NCBI GenBank assembly: GCA_027493675.1 | Contig: JAOSKI010000045.1 | Span: forward strand, 87,900 to 151,899 | Origin: Microthrixaceae bacterium | Lineage (GTDB): Bacteria > Actinomycetota > Acidimicrobiia > Acidimicrobiales > Microtrichaceae | DNA: 64,000 bases | Direction: 5' to 3' | Shown: positions 40,913 through 51,554 of the stretch, piece by piece | Numbering within the stretch: position 1 is the stretch's first letter | Layout of the letters: each line of letters starts with the position of its first letter | The notes under the pieces: generated by a model | The model's database searches: none | What the model was told of the DNA's origin: nothing | Seen by the model: the letters and a program-made list of their open reading frames with translations, nothing else | Made by a program: the position numbers and the translations under genes

Positions 40913-42771
40913 TCAGAAGTTGCTCACCACGGCGGTGAACACCTCGCCGATCGTCGTCGCATCGGAGGCCGTGTAGGCGGTGGCGTTCGACGCCTCGGAG
41001 ATCTTCTCCAGGGCACCCACGTCAGCGTCGGCACCATAGGCGATGGTGAAGATCCGAACCGGCTTGGCGTTCTCGCCGTTGGACGTGCGGGTGATCTCAG
41101 CGATGAGGCTGTCGAACTGGGATTCGTCGTCGTCGGGGTTGCCGTCGTCGTTCACCCCGTCGCTGAGGAATACGACAGCGTTGATGAGCGCCGGGTCGTA
41201 CTCCGCCACCATCTGCGCGTGGCTCGCCCCGACCACCTCGTACAGCGGTGTGCCGTTGAGAGGCGTCAGCGAGGCGACCTCGTTGCGGAGGCGTTCGCGG
41301 TTGTCCCCGATCGGTTCGATGGGGGAGAGGTCCTTGTAGGTCACCTCCTCGCCGCCGTTCGACCCCAGACCGGTGGTGAATATGCGTAGGCCCACGAGGT
41401 CCTCCGCCTTGAACTTCGCGAGCCCGTCCTGCACCGCCCGCACCGCCAGGTCGAGCTTCGTGCCCGCATCGTGATCCGCAGGATCCGCAGGCTCGCCCAT
41501 GGACCCGGACACGTCCAAGACGATCAGCACGCGCGCGGTCTTGCGCTGGGTGGCCCAGGCGTCCAGGAGCCCCACCAGCACCGGCCCCGGGGGACGTCGA
41601 GGATGCTCTGGGGCTGGTCTGGGTCGACGCCGTTGGCAGCATCCACAGGGGCCGCGATCGCCACCTCCGGGTTGCCGGGACGGAATCCGGACTCGAGCAC
41701 CTTCTCCTGGTTCTGGGCCGTGGAGACGTACTCGGTGAACAGCTCGGCGCCGGCACGTTCCTGCTCGCTGACCCAGTCGGCGTCGAGGGTGTACAGCGGG
41801 TTGTCGGAGTAGAGGGTGCCCTCGGTCGGGTAGATGGCCACCAACGGGAGGCGCGGTGGTCGTTCCTCCTCGCCGGGTTCGAGCACGCCGTCGGGGTTGC
41901 CGCGGTTGTAGTCGATCACGGACTTCTCCTCGACGGCGACCGCCGATGCGTAGGTGAGCGAGGTGCCGCGCTGATCCGCGCGGAACCAGTTGTCGAGGAA
42001 GGTCATCGTGATGTCGCCGTAGTGGACCACCGCGGATTCGATGTCGGTGCCGAACTGCTGCACCTCGGGTCGGGCCAGGTCCTCGAGGGTCAGCTCGTCG
42101 GTTCCTCCGGTGGCTGCGTAGGTCTGTGCGATCAGGGCGGAGAGCCCCGAGGTGGAGAAGTTGGGATTTGTCTTGCCCAACCTGAACGGGCCCCATTCCG
42201 GGTGGCCCTTGATGCCCAGCCCTGCGGGTCGCGGCGAGGGTGAGGATGTCGGCCCAACCGATGGGGGTGTCGGGCCACCCGAGCGCTTTCGCCATGGGTT
42301 CGGGCATGGCGATCACCAGGGGGTCAACATGAACGGGGTCGGGTCCTCGGCCGCCATCGACGCCTCGCCGTCGTCGGCCAGGCGCTGGTTGAGCACCTCG
42401 CCCCATGCGCTCGACGCGGGTGACCAGATCACCGGTGGCGGTCCGCCGTCGATCTGGTCGTCCCATCCCCGTGCGAGCGCGGTGGCGGCGCCACCTGATG
42501 CCTTGGAGCGCACCCGCACACCCACGCAGGTGCCGTCGACCTCTGCTCCGGACCGGTTGAAGTCGTCGGCGAGACGGGTCAGCAGGTCGATCTTCTCGGA
42601 GGACACGGCGGCATCCACGACCGTGCAGTCGGGGCCGATCCCCGTGTTCCCGGTCGTCGCGTCATCTGCGAACGGGTCGTCGTTGTCATCTCCGCAGGCG
42701 CTCAGCGTCATGGCCGTCAGCAGCACCAGGGCGGTGACGATCCTTGCGCGCCGCATGGGTTGGGTTCTCAC
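40913..42771 (-). CDS. Lipoprotein joining a substrate-binding fold to a VWA domain (frameshifted)
   Basis: Lipoprotein signal with lipobox LSAC (MTLSACGDDN). The N-terminal 400 residues resemble extracellular solute-binding proteins (AMPEPMAKALGWPDTPIGWA, NPDGVLEPGEEERPPRLPLV). The C-terminus is a von Willebrand A domain: MIDAS VLIVLDVSGSMGEP, the conserved Thr in LTPLNGTPLYEVV, and the Asp in VFLSDGVNDDGNPDD. Shifts near 42325, 42230 and 41600. GTG 42771 overlaps the previous stop. The combination suggests an exported protein that binds a ligand and a metal-dependent protein partner at the cell surface. Confidence 0.82.
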
Positions 42772-43854
42772 TGGTATCTCCTCCAGCGGCTGTCGATCGT
42801 GAAGGTCGTCCCCGGCGACGGTAGACCGGATCGCCCGGGCAGGTCGGTCTCGACCGAGGTCATGTGGGCGTCAATGCTTGCAGCTCCGGTGGGTGGCGGG
42901 GCGGTTCCGTCCTGGGAGGGGATCCGCCAGCCCGCTTGCCGAGCGCGTCGGTGAGCTTCTCCGGACCCAGCCTCTCCAAGGTTTCCTCCACGGTCCGGCC
43001 GTCGGTGGTCCACAGTCGAACGTCCGCGGTCGCCACGGGTTCGGGTGTGGTCACGGTGAAGGATCCGCGGAGGCCGCTGCGGAGAGTTCACGCACCGCAT
43101 CCGCTTCGAGTGCACCCGCCAACGACAACGAGCCGGGCACGCGGATCATCTGCGACAACGGTTCCTGCGTGCCGGCGTGCCTTGCCGACTCGCGCGCGAG
43201 GTCATCGAACCATTCGACGACGGCCGGATCCCCGATGTCGTTGGTCGCGAAGTCGCTCTTCCCGACCCTCGACGCGACCGCCTGGTTGACCGAGACCATC
43301 CCCGCAGCGGCGTCCACGTCGGGGAGTCCGACCTTCACCGTCTCCCCAACCTGGTTCTCGCCGCCGATGTCGATCCACGGGGAACCTGCGTGGTCGCCCA
43401 GACAGCTCCAGTCGAGGGTTCCACATGCTGTGGCCGCTGCTTCCATGCGCTCGGTAGGCCCCACGATCACCGCCGGTGAGCGTGCCAGGACGCCGCTGGA
43501 GGCGAGGTCCAGGCGTGTCGTGCCCGCTTCGCTCGACTTGAGGCCGGCGCCGGCGATTGCAGGCCAGTCACCGGCTGCGAGCCACACAGTGTGGTCGTCG
43601 AGCTCCAGCCTGCCGCTCGCCAGATCGTCGGCGGTGGCCGCTTCGGCCTGCACCTTGACCTTGACGTCCTTCGCCGACTTCGCGATGTGATCACACGCCG
43701 TTCGGAGCGCGGGGCCGCAGATCAACCTCAGGTGGTCGCTCCCTGCGGCCCCGTCGTCGCCACCCGAGTCGTCGCCGCCGTCCAAGGCGTTGCGGGCCAG
43801 CACTGCGAGCAGGACCATCGCAACTGCGCCCAACAGGGCCAGGAAGCGCCTCAT
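42768..43854 (-). CDS. Exported substrate-binding-like protein (frameshifted end)
   Basis: N-terminal hydrophobic anchor (FLALLGAVAMVLLAVLA) then a folded domain with LRLICGPALRTACDHIAK, WLAAGDWPAIAGAGLKS, RSPAVIVGPTERMEAAA and WIDIGGENQVGETVKVGLPD, the layout of periplasmic-binding-type proteins. ATG 43854 overlaps the AAA stop (ATGA). Shifts near 43065 and 42930 extend it to DSRWRRYQ and TGA 42768, where it overlaps the next gene's GTG. Ligand unknown. It probably works with the VWA lipoprotein. Confidence 0.75.
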
Positions 43855-44790
43855 CGGTCCTCACCCGAGGTCCTGCGCCGCGGTGGCTCGTCGATCGACG
43901 CAGCATCGGGTGGGATGTCCACTGCCTCGAGCGTGCTGAGCTGTGACTCGTCGGGGTCCTCGATGGCGACCACCCTCGCCGCGTGCCGGTTGATGGCGGC
44001 CTCGAAGATGTTGCGTGCCAGGCGGGCGTTGCCGAACCCCTTTCCCCGGGGCACGCTCGTCAGCAACTCCGTGACAGCCCGTTCGGCGCCGTCGGAGAGG
44101 TGGTAGCGCTTGTTGTCCCCCATGATCCCGACGATCCTCACCAACTCCGCGGTGTCGTAGTCGGGGGAACTCGATCACCGTGGGAAGGCGTGACTGCAAA
44201 CCGGGGTTGGCATTGAGGAAGTCCTGCATCTCGTTGGGGTACCCGGCGGCGACGAGCACCACCCGGTCGCGGCGGTCCTCGATCAGCTTCACGATCTGAT
44301 CGATCGCCTCGCGTCCGAAGTCGTTCTCGCCGCCGCGCACGAGGGTGTAGGCCTCGTCGATGAAGAGCATGCCCTCGTCTGCCGAATCGAATGCCGCGGT
44401 CACCTTGGGAGCGGTCTGTCCGACGTAGCCGGCGACCAGCCCGGCACGGTCCACCTCCACCAGGTGCCCGCGCTCGACCACTCCCAGGGTGCGGAAGATC
44501 TGGGCCAGCAGGCGCGCGACGGTGGTCTTGCCGGTGCCCGGGTTGCCGGTGAACACGAGGTGATGTGAGGTCTCCACCGGGGGCAGGCCGCGTTCCTCGC
44601 GGAGTTGTTGCACCCGCAGGAAGTCCGCCACGAGGTGCACCCGGTCCTTCACCGCTTCGAGCCCAACCAGGTCGTCGAGCTCGGCGAGGAGGTCCTCCAT
44701 GGTTCGTTTCGGTGGGTCATCCTCGGGCGAGGTGGTTCGCGGGCCCTCGGAGTCGGTGGCGGGGGGTCGTGGGGGTGAGGCTTCGGCCAT
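43851..44790 (-). CDS. CbbX/SpoVK-like AAA+ ATPase (frameshifted)
   Basis: Starts ATG 44790 ([16 protein letters not shown]). AAA+ core of the CbbX group: [20 protein letters not shown], Walker [17 protein letters not shown], pore region [10 protein letters not shown], Walker [13 protein letters not shown] and sensor [21 protein letters not shown] shift near 44165 joins the C-terminal lid ([20 protein letters not shown]). Such proteins remodel partner proteins. Here the partners are likely the operon's TerB-like or VWA proteins, by neighbourhood only. Confidence 0.88.
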
Positions 44791-45290
44791 CCTCGCGCCG
44801 CTGCCGAAGGCCTGCGAGCAGTCGCGTCCGCAGCGTGGCGATGGCCGTCAGCTCGTCGCGGGCGGTGACCACGTCGAGCGACGCGATCACGTGGGCCACC
44901 TCCATCGTGCGCCGGTAGTAGACCTCGGCGAGGTCGGTGTCACGGGCTTCGTCGGCTGCGAGGAGCACCTTGAACAGCTCGGAGTCGGACTCGATCCAGT
45001 CCCTGGCTCCTGCCACGAGCGATGTCCCCCGCAGGTCGTCCGGGGTCGCCAGGAGCAACCGGGTGTCGTCCATCAGGGGACCGAAGGTGTCGATGAGCGC
45101 GTTCAGCTCGTTGTCGGTGTGGCGCCCGTCGGCGTCGACCATCGCTGCGCACAGGTTGAACGCCTCGCTGGTCACGTCCCGTTCGAAGGACTGCGTGTCG
45201 ATTCCGTCGAGGCCCTCTGAGCGCGCCTGAGCGCGCTGGTCAGGTCCTCGATGTGGGCGCCACCACGGCGCCGAGCACGTTGGCGGACAC
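44717..45290 (-). CDS. TerB-like helical protein (frameshifted)
   Basis: First gene of the operon. GTG 45290 ([11 protein letters not shown]) with a shift near 45250, then a helical domain [29 protein letters not shown], similar to TerB domains (acidic residues and the D-H-T..E-L spacing). The rest is helical and charged ([20 protein letters not shown]). As written it ends at 44717, overlapping the AAA start by 74 bases; an unseen shift may shorten it. TerB proteins belong to tellurite/stress and defence gene clusters. Confidence 0.6.
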
Positions 45291-45375
45291 CGCACCGAGG
45301 ATAGTTGTGGGCCCGAGGTGGGCAGCGCTACCCGGCCCGGGCTCCCCTCACCCGGGCAAGCACCGGGTGGGGAAG

Positions 45376-45381
45376 TACGAT
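45376..45381 (+). promoter_or_regulatory. Predicted -10 box of proA (leaderless)
   Basis: TACGAT ends six bases before ATG 45388. Confidence 0.5.
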
Positions 45382-45387
45382 CCTGTG

Positions 45388-46638
45388 ATGACGTCCACCC
45401 CGATCCCCGAACTTGCAGCACGTTCCAAGGCCGCGTCACGGCTCATGGCGACGGCGTCAACGGCGGAGAAGAACGAGGCGCTGCTGACCGCTGCCGACGT
45501 GCTCGAGGAGCGCAGCGCGGAGGTGATCGAGGCCAACGCCGTCGATGTCGGATCAGCCGAGTCCAACGGCATCGCGGCCGGACTCGTGGACCGCCTGCGG
45601 CTCACCCCCCAGCGGGTGACCGCCATGGCCGACGGGCTGCGCCAGGTGGCGTCGCTCGCCGACCCCGTCGGGGAGGTGCTCGACGGGTGGGTGCGGCCCA
45701 ACGGACTTCGGATCTCGCGGATCCGGGTGCCCCTCGGGGTGGTGGCGATCATCTACGAGAGCCGACCCAACGTGACCTCCGATGCTGCGGCGCTGTGCCT
45801 CAAGTCGGGCAACTCGGCGTTCCTGCGGGGGCTCGGGCAGCGCCGTCAACTCGAACCTGGCCATCGCCGGCGTGCTGCGTGAGGCGGTCGACAAGGCCGG
45901 GACTGCCGGCCGACGCCGTGATCGTGGTCGAGGACACCTCGCATGCCGCCGCGACGGAGTTCATGCAGCAGCGGGGGATGATCGACGTCCTGATCCCCCG
46001 CGGTGGCCCTGGGCTGATCCGCTCGATCCTCGAGAACGCCACAGTGCCCTACGTGATCGACGGCGACGGCAACTGCCACGTCTACGTGGATGCCTCGGCC
46101 GACCTCGGAGATGGCACGGTCGATCGTGGTCAACGCCAAGACCCAACGGCCGTCGGTGTGCAACGCAGCCGAGTCGCTCGTGGTGCATGCGTCTGTGGCC
46201 GGGGACGTGTTGCCGGCCCTCGCCGATGCGATGCCCGAGGTCGAACTGGTGGGGGATGCCCGAGCGCGTGCGCTGGTGCCCCGCATGGGGGTTGCCGACG
46301 ATTCCGACTTCGCTACCGAGTACCTGGACCTGAAGATGTCGGTGAAGGTGATCGACGACCTGGACGAGGCGATCGAGCATGTGAACGCCACCTCGTCGGG
46401 TCACTCCGAGGCGATCGTTACCAACGACATGGCGAGTGCCGAGCGCTTCAAGCGTGAGGTCGATGCCGCTGCGGTGTTGGTCAACGCCTCCACCCGTTTC
46501 GTCGACGGCGAGGAGTTCGGCTTCGGCGCCGAGATCGGGATCTCCACCCAGAAGCTGCACGCCAGGGGCCCGATGGGCCTGCGGCAGTTGACCACTGCCA
46601 AGTACGTCGTCGAGGGCGAAGGCCAGACACGCGGTTGA
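45388..46638 (+). CDS. proA: Gamma-glutamyl phosphate reductase (frameshifted)
   Basis: Second enzyme of proline synthesis, an aldehyde-dehydrogenase-like NADPH enzyme. Motifs: [47 protein letters not shown], the catalytic Cys in [12 protein letters not shown], and [19 protein letters not shown] near the end. Shifts near 45832, 45903 and 46105; corrected length about 415 residues. It has its own promoter-like box and is separated from proB. Confidence 0.95.
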
Positions 46639-46708
46639 CCTTCGGTCGCCAACGGTGACGCATCTCCATGGGGCCTGCTCGATAGTCTCGGCGCCCTGTG
46701 GGTGAGAG

Positions 46709-49022
46709 GTGTCACGACCGTACTGGAGCCGGAACCGAATGACCGTCATGCCCGCAGACCCCTCGCGCGACCCGTGGATGCCCCCGACCATGGCCGCGGC
46801 CTCCCCCGAGCCGGTCGCGGCGCCGTTTCGTGTTGATGCCCCCAACGTGTTGGTGGTCGTGCTCGACGACCTCGGGTTCGCCCACCTCGGGTGCTACGGG
46901 TCCAACCTCGACACGCCGAACCTGGACCGCCTCGCCCGACGTGGCGTGCGGATGACCAACTTCCACACCACAGCCATGTGCTCGCCGACCCGCGCCTGCC
47001 TGTTGACCGGGCGGAACGCGCACCGGGTGGGGATGGGCATGCTGCCCGACCTGCCGGTCAACTTCGGCGCCTACACCGGGGAGTTCCCAAACGACGCGGC
47101 AACGTTGGCCCACATCCTCGCCGAGGATGGATACGCGACGTACTGCGTCGGCAAGTGGCACCTTGTGCCGCGTGACCAACGCGACGCAGGCCCGCACCGC
47201 ATGTGGCCGCTGGGGCAGGGATTCCAGCAGTACTACGGGTTCCTCAACGGCGAGACCAACCAGTGGACCCCCAACCTCGTGCGCGACAACACCCATGTGG
47301 AACCACCGGCGGGTCCCCACGACGGCTACCACTGGATGTGGACCTGGCCGACAACGCGATCGAGTTCCACCGTGGGTTGCGTCGGTCCCATCCTGAGCGT
47401 CCTTGGTTCATGTGGTACGCGACCGCTGCGCCGCATGCCCCCCACCAGGCTCCCAGGGAGTGGATCGACGCGTACTCCGGCCGCTTCGACGCGGGTTGGG
47501 ACGCCTGGCGTGCCGAGGTGCTGGATCGCCAGATCGAGATGGGCCTCGTGCCTGAAGGTACGCGGTTGTCGCAACGGCCCGACTGGGTGCCGGCATGGGA
47601 CTCCCTCGACGAGGACCACAAACGGCTTTACGCCCGCATGATGGAGGTGTTCGCGGGGTTCGTCACCCACGCCGATGCGCAGATCGGACGCCTGTTCGAC
47701 CATCTGGAGGCGGCGGGCGAGTTGGACGACACCGTCGTGGTGTTGGTCTCCGACAACGGCGCATCCGCCGAAGGCGGGCCGCACGGCACCCACAACCAAC
47801 TGGGCCACTACATCTCCGACGACGAGGACGACGTCGCCGAGGAGCTCGCCAGGATCGACGACCTCGGTGGTCATCGGAGCTCGGGTCACTACCCCTGGGG
47901 TTGGGCGCTCGCCGGCAACACCCCGTTCCGCCGATGGAAGCGCTACACCTTCGAAGGGGGCGTCCGCGATCCGCTCATCGTGTGCGGTCCCGGTGTGGGA
48001 TCCGCCGGACAGGTGCGGAACCAGTACGCGCACGCGGTCGACGTGTTGCCGACGGTGCTCGAGCTGGTGGGTCTGGAGCCGCCCCGGGTCGTGGCGGGCC
48101 GCGAGCAGATGTCCTTCGACGGTGAGAGCTTCTGCGCCGCGCTGCGTGACCCCGAGGCCCCTGGCGCACGAGCCAGTACTACGAGCTGTGGGGGAGCCGG
48201 GCCATGTACCACGACGGCTGGAAGGCCGTCACCGACCACGTCAACCAGCTCACCGCCAACGAGCGCAACCTGATGACGGGCAGCCACGACTTCGCGACGG
48301 ACAGGTGGTCGTTGTTCGACACCGTCACCGATCCCACCGAGACCACCGACCTGTCGGCGGAGCATCCCGAGTTGCTGGCGGACCTGGTGCGGCGTTGGTT
48401 CGCGGAGGCAGAGGCCAACGGGGTGTTTCCGCTCGACGACGGTGCCGCCAACCGGATCACCCATCTGCGCGTTCCATGGACCGCATGGCGCAGCGAGTTC
48501 GTGTTCGCGCCGGGCGACAGGATCCACGAGGTGAGCGGCCCGAACCTAGCCGGTGGGTTCCGGATGGTCGCGGTGTTCGACGACGCGCTCGACGAGTCGG
48601 CAACGGGTGTGTTGGCCGAACAGGGCGACTGGAACGCGGGGTGGGCGATGTACCTGGCCGACGGCGAGCTGCGTTGGGTCATGGCCGGCTTCGGTGGCCC
48701 CGTCGAGGTCTCAGCGGCGATTCCCGCGGGCACCACGGCGCTCGGCGTGCAGGGCACCGCCTCGCCCGAGGACCTGGAGCTGGTCCTGAGTGCGGACGGT
48801 GCCCGGATCGGTGAAGGGCCCCTCGGGCGGCCGGTGCCGATCGCCTGGGCACCCGATGGTGCGTTCCTCACGGTGGGCTACGGGCGACCGTTCCCGGTGA
48901 CGGAGCGCTATGACCCCGCCGACGAGGCGCCAGGGTCGTTCGTGGGCCTGTCGGTGGTCACGGGCGCCCCGCCACCGCTCGACCTGGAGGCGGAGCTGGA
49001 GCGGGTCATGCGCCACCAGTGA
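46709..49022 (+). CDS. Arylsulfatase-type sulfatase (frameshifted)
   Basis: Type I sulfatase. Metal-binding NVLVVVLDDLGFAHLGCYG and the formylglycine motif MCSPTRACLLTGR (Cys to be converted by FGE or anSME, neither seen here). Further conserved parts: YCVGKWHLVP, ATAAPHAPHQAPREW, VVLVSDNGASAEGG. C-terminal 200 residues form a beta-rich extra domain. Shifts near 47335 and 48168. Start is probably 46709 or ATG 46739; a TAGTCT lies at 46683. Lacks a signal peptide, so a cytoplasmic place is possible. About 770 residues. Confidence 0.92.
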
Positions 49023-49036
49023 CCGTCCCCCTCAAG

Positions 49037-49087
49037 CGTTCTGTGTGGTGTGCGTGGCGCACAGCGCCACGCACACCACACAGAACG
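49037..49087. repeat. Long palindrome, family B copy 2
   Basis: Perfect arms of 24 bases (CGTTCTGTGTGGTGTGCGTG then GCGC, and complement) around ACA. Shares the CGTTCTGTG..GTGCGTGGCGC arm with 5556-5604. It lies between the sulfatase stop and the moxR promoter and probably terminates the sulfatase transcript. Confidence 0.75.
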
Positions 49088-49102
49088 GCCTGTGAAGGTA
49101 GC

Positions 49103-49108
49103 TAACCT
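49103..49108 (+). promoter_or_regulatory. Predicted -10 box of moxR (leaderless)
   Basis: TAACCT ends six bases before ATG 49115. Confidence 0.5.
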
Positions 49109-49114
49109 CGACAC

Positions 49115-50017
49115 ATGAGCGAACCCCGATTCCCAGACATCGACACAGTGCGTGAGCAGCTCCGCGGAGTCGACTATCTCTCCGACGAGGGGATCGCCGG
49201 GGTCATCTACCTGGCGGATCGCCTCGGCAAGCCGGTGCTGGTCGAGGGACCGGCGGGAACCGGCAAGACACAGCTCGCCAAGTCGACCGCGGAGATTCTG
49301 GGTGCCCGCCTGATCCGCCTGCAGTGCTACGAGGGGCTGGATGAGTCCAAGGCCCTCTACGAGTGGAACTACAAGAAGCAGCTGTTGCGGATCCAGGCCA
49401 CCAAGGCAGACGGTGACGACTCCGGCTGGACCGACATCTCAGAGGACATCTTCTCCGACGAGTTCCTCCTCACCCGGCCGCTCCTCGAAGCGATAACAGC
49501 GGACGACCCCGTCGTGTTGCTCATCGACGAGGTGGACAGGGTCGAGGTCGAGACCGAGGCCCTGCTGCTCGAGATCCTCTCGGACTACCAGGTCTCGATC
49601 CCCGAGCTCGGCACGATCGAGGCCAAGCAGATCCCCCTGGTGTTCCTCACCTCGAACAACACCCGCGAGCTCTCCGAGGCGCTCAAGCGCCGCTGCCTGT
49701 ACCTGCACGTCGACTACCCGGACATGGAGCGTGAGAAGGAGATCGTGCTCACGAAGGTGCCGGGCATCTCCGAGTCGCTGGCCGACCAGGTCGCGCGAAT
49801 CGTCCGGTCGCTGCGCCAGATCGAGCTGAAAAAGGCACCTTCGGTGTCGGAGACGCTCGACTGGGCCAACACGCTCATGCTCCTCGGCATCGAGCACGTG
49901 GATGCCGAGACCGCCTCCGACACCGTCAACATCCTCCTCAAGTACCAGAGCGACATCGCCAAGGCGCGCAAGGAGTTCTCCGCCGACACCCAGAGCTTCG
50001 AGGGATCCTCGGCGTGA
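49115..50017 (+). CDS. MoxR-family AAA+ ATPase
   Basis: Intact, 300 residues. Walker A VEGPAGTGKTQLAKS, Walker B VVLLIDEVDRVEVE, sensor 1 VFLTSNNTRELSEALKRRCL. MoxR ATPases act as chaperones that insert metals or mature enzymes, working with a VWA protein; the next gene is such a partner and its ATG overlaps this stop by four bases. The enzyme it matures is not obvious nearby. Confidence 0.93.
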   Translation: MSEPRFPDIDTVREQLRGVDYLSDEGIAGVIYLADRLGKPVLVEGPAGTGKTQLAKSTAEILGARLIRLQCYEGLDESKALYEWNYKKQLLRIQATKADGDDSGWTDISEDIFSDEFLLTRPLLEAITADDPVVLLIDEVDRVEVETEALLLEILSDYQVSIPELGTIEAKQIPLVFLTSNNTRELSEALKRRCLYLHVDYPDMEREKEIVLTKVPGISESLADQVARIVRSLRQIELKKAPSVSETLDWANTLMLLGIEHVDAETASDTVNILLKYQSDIAKARKEFSADTQSFEGSSA

Positions 50018-51511
50018 ACCCCGCCGGTCCGACAGCGGAGGAGGTCACCGGCACGGCGCTTCTCGAACTGTTGAGCGGTTTCATCGTCGAGCTTCGCGAG
50101 GCCGGTCTGCCGGTGAGCCTCACCGAGAACCTGGACGCGATGGCAGCGGTGCAGGCGATCCCCATCGAGGACCGTTCGGCGTTCAAGTACGCGCTCGCTG
50201 CAACCCTGGTGAAGAACCACGCCCACTGGCGGGCGTTCGAGACGGTGTTCGAGGTCTACTTCTCGCATCGCGGAAGCCACTACGCGATCGGTGAGGACGG
50301 GGGAGCTCGCCCCGTTGGACCCCGCCGATCTCGACGACATGGACGCGGACGGCCAGGGCGACGGCTCCGGCCGGGGTCAGGGCCAGGGTGGGGCCGGTGA
50401 CAACCTCACGCCCGAGGAGCTCGCCCAGATGCTGTACCAGTCCCTGTTGCGGGCCGACCAGGCGATGATGCGTGCGTCGGCCCGGCAGGCGGTGAAGCGC
50501 TACGCGGGCATGGAGCCGGGACGGCCGGTCGGTGGCACCTACTACCTCTATCGGACGCTGCGGAACCTGGACCTCGACGGCATGCTCGACCGGCTGATGG
50601 ACGCTGCCCGTGAGCAGTCACCCGAGGAGCTCACGGCGCTCGAGGAGCGGCTCGAGACCGACGAGTACGAACACCGAATCGAGCAGTTCAAACAGGAGGT
50701 CGAAGCCGAGATCCGCAGGCGCCTGGTGGCCGACCGCGGTGTGGAGGCCATGGCCAAGACGCTGCGCAAGCCGCTGCCCGAGGACATCGACTTCATGCAC
50801 GCCAGCCGTGAGGAGATGGTCTCGCTCCGCAAGGCCCTGCAGCCCCTCACACGCAGGCTGGCGGTCCGCCTCGCCCGCAAGCGCCGGCATGGCCGCAAGG
50901 GTGCTCTCGACTTCCGCAGCACCGTGCGTCACTCGCTGAGCTACGGCGGAGTGCCGGCGGAACCCAAGTTCCGCTATCCGCGCCCGACCAAGCCGGAGAT
51001 CTTCGTGATCGCCGACATCTCCGGGTCGGTGGCTGCGTTCGCCCGTTTCACGCTCCACCTCGTGCATGCCATCGCAGGGCAGTTCTCGAAGGTGCGCAGC
51101 TTCGTGTTCATCGACGGCATCGACGAGGTGACCGGCTTCTTCGAGGGCACCGAGGACATCCTCGAGGCGATCCACCGCGTCAACACCGAGGCCGATGTCG
51201 TCTGGGTCGACGGCCATTCCGACTACGGCCATGCCTTCGAGGTGTTCTGGCAGCGTCACGGCCGTGAGATCGGACCCAAGACGACCGTGCTGATCCTCGG
51301 TGACGCGCGCAACAACTACCACGCCTCGCAGTCATGGGTGATCAAGGAGATCCGCCACAAGGCACGCCATGTCTACTGGCTGAATCCGGAGCCGAAGGCG
51401 TACTGGGACACCGGGGACTCGATCGTGGGTGAGTACGGCGTGCACTGCGACGGCACCTTCGAGTGTCGCAACCTCCGGCAGTTGGAGCGCTTCGTGGACC
51501 ACCTGGTCTGA
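50014..51511 (+). CDS. CoxE-like VWA-domain protein (frameshifted)
   Basis: Partner of the MoxR ATPase. N-terminal helical part (LLSGFIVELREAGLPVSLTE, FETVFEVYFSHRG), an acidic Gly-rich linker (GQGDGSGRGQGQGG), a charged helical middle, and a C-terminal VWA domain with MIDAS EIFVIADISGSVAAF and later acidic site TTVLILGDARNN. One shift near 50300. Corrected length about 499 residues. By analogy with CoxD/CoxE it may help load a metallocofactor. Confidence 0.9.
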
Positions 51512-51554
51512 ACCGGTCCCAACTCCCCGAGTCGCCGGAACTCGCCGCCGCAGA

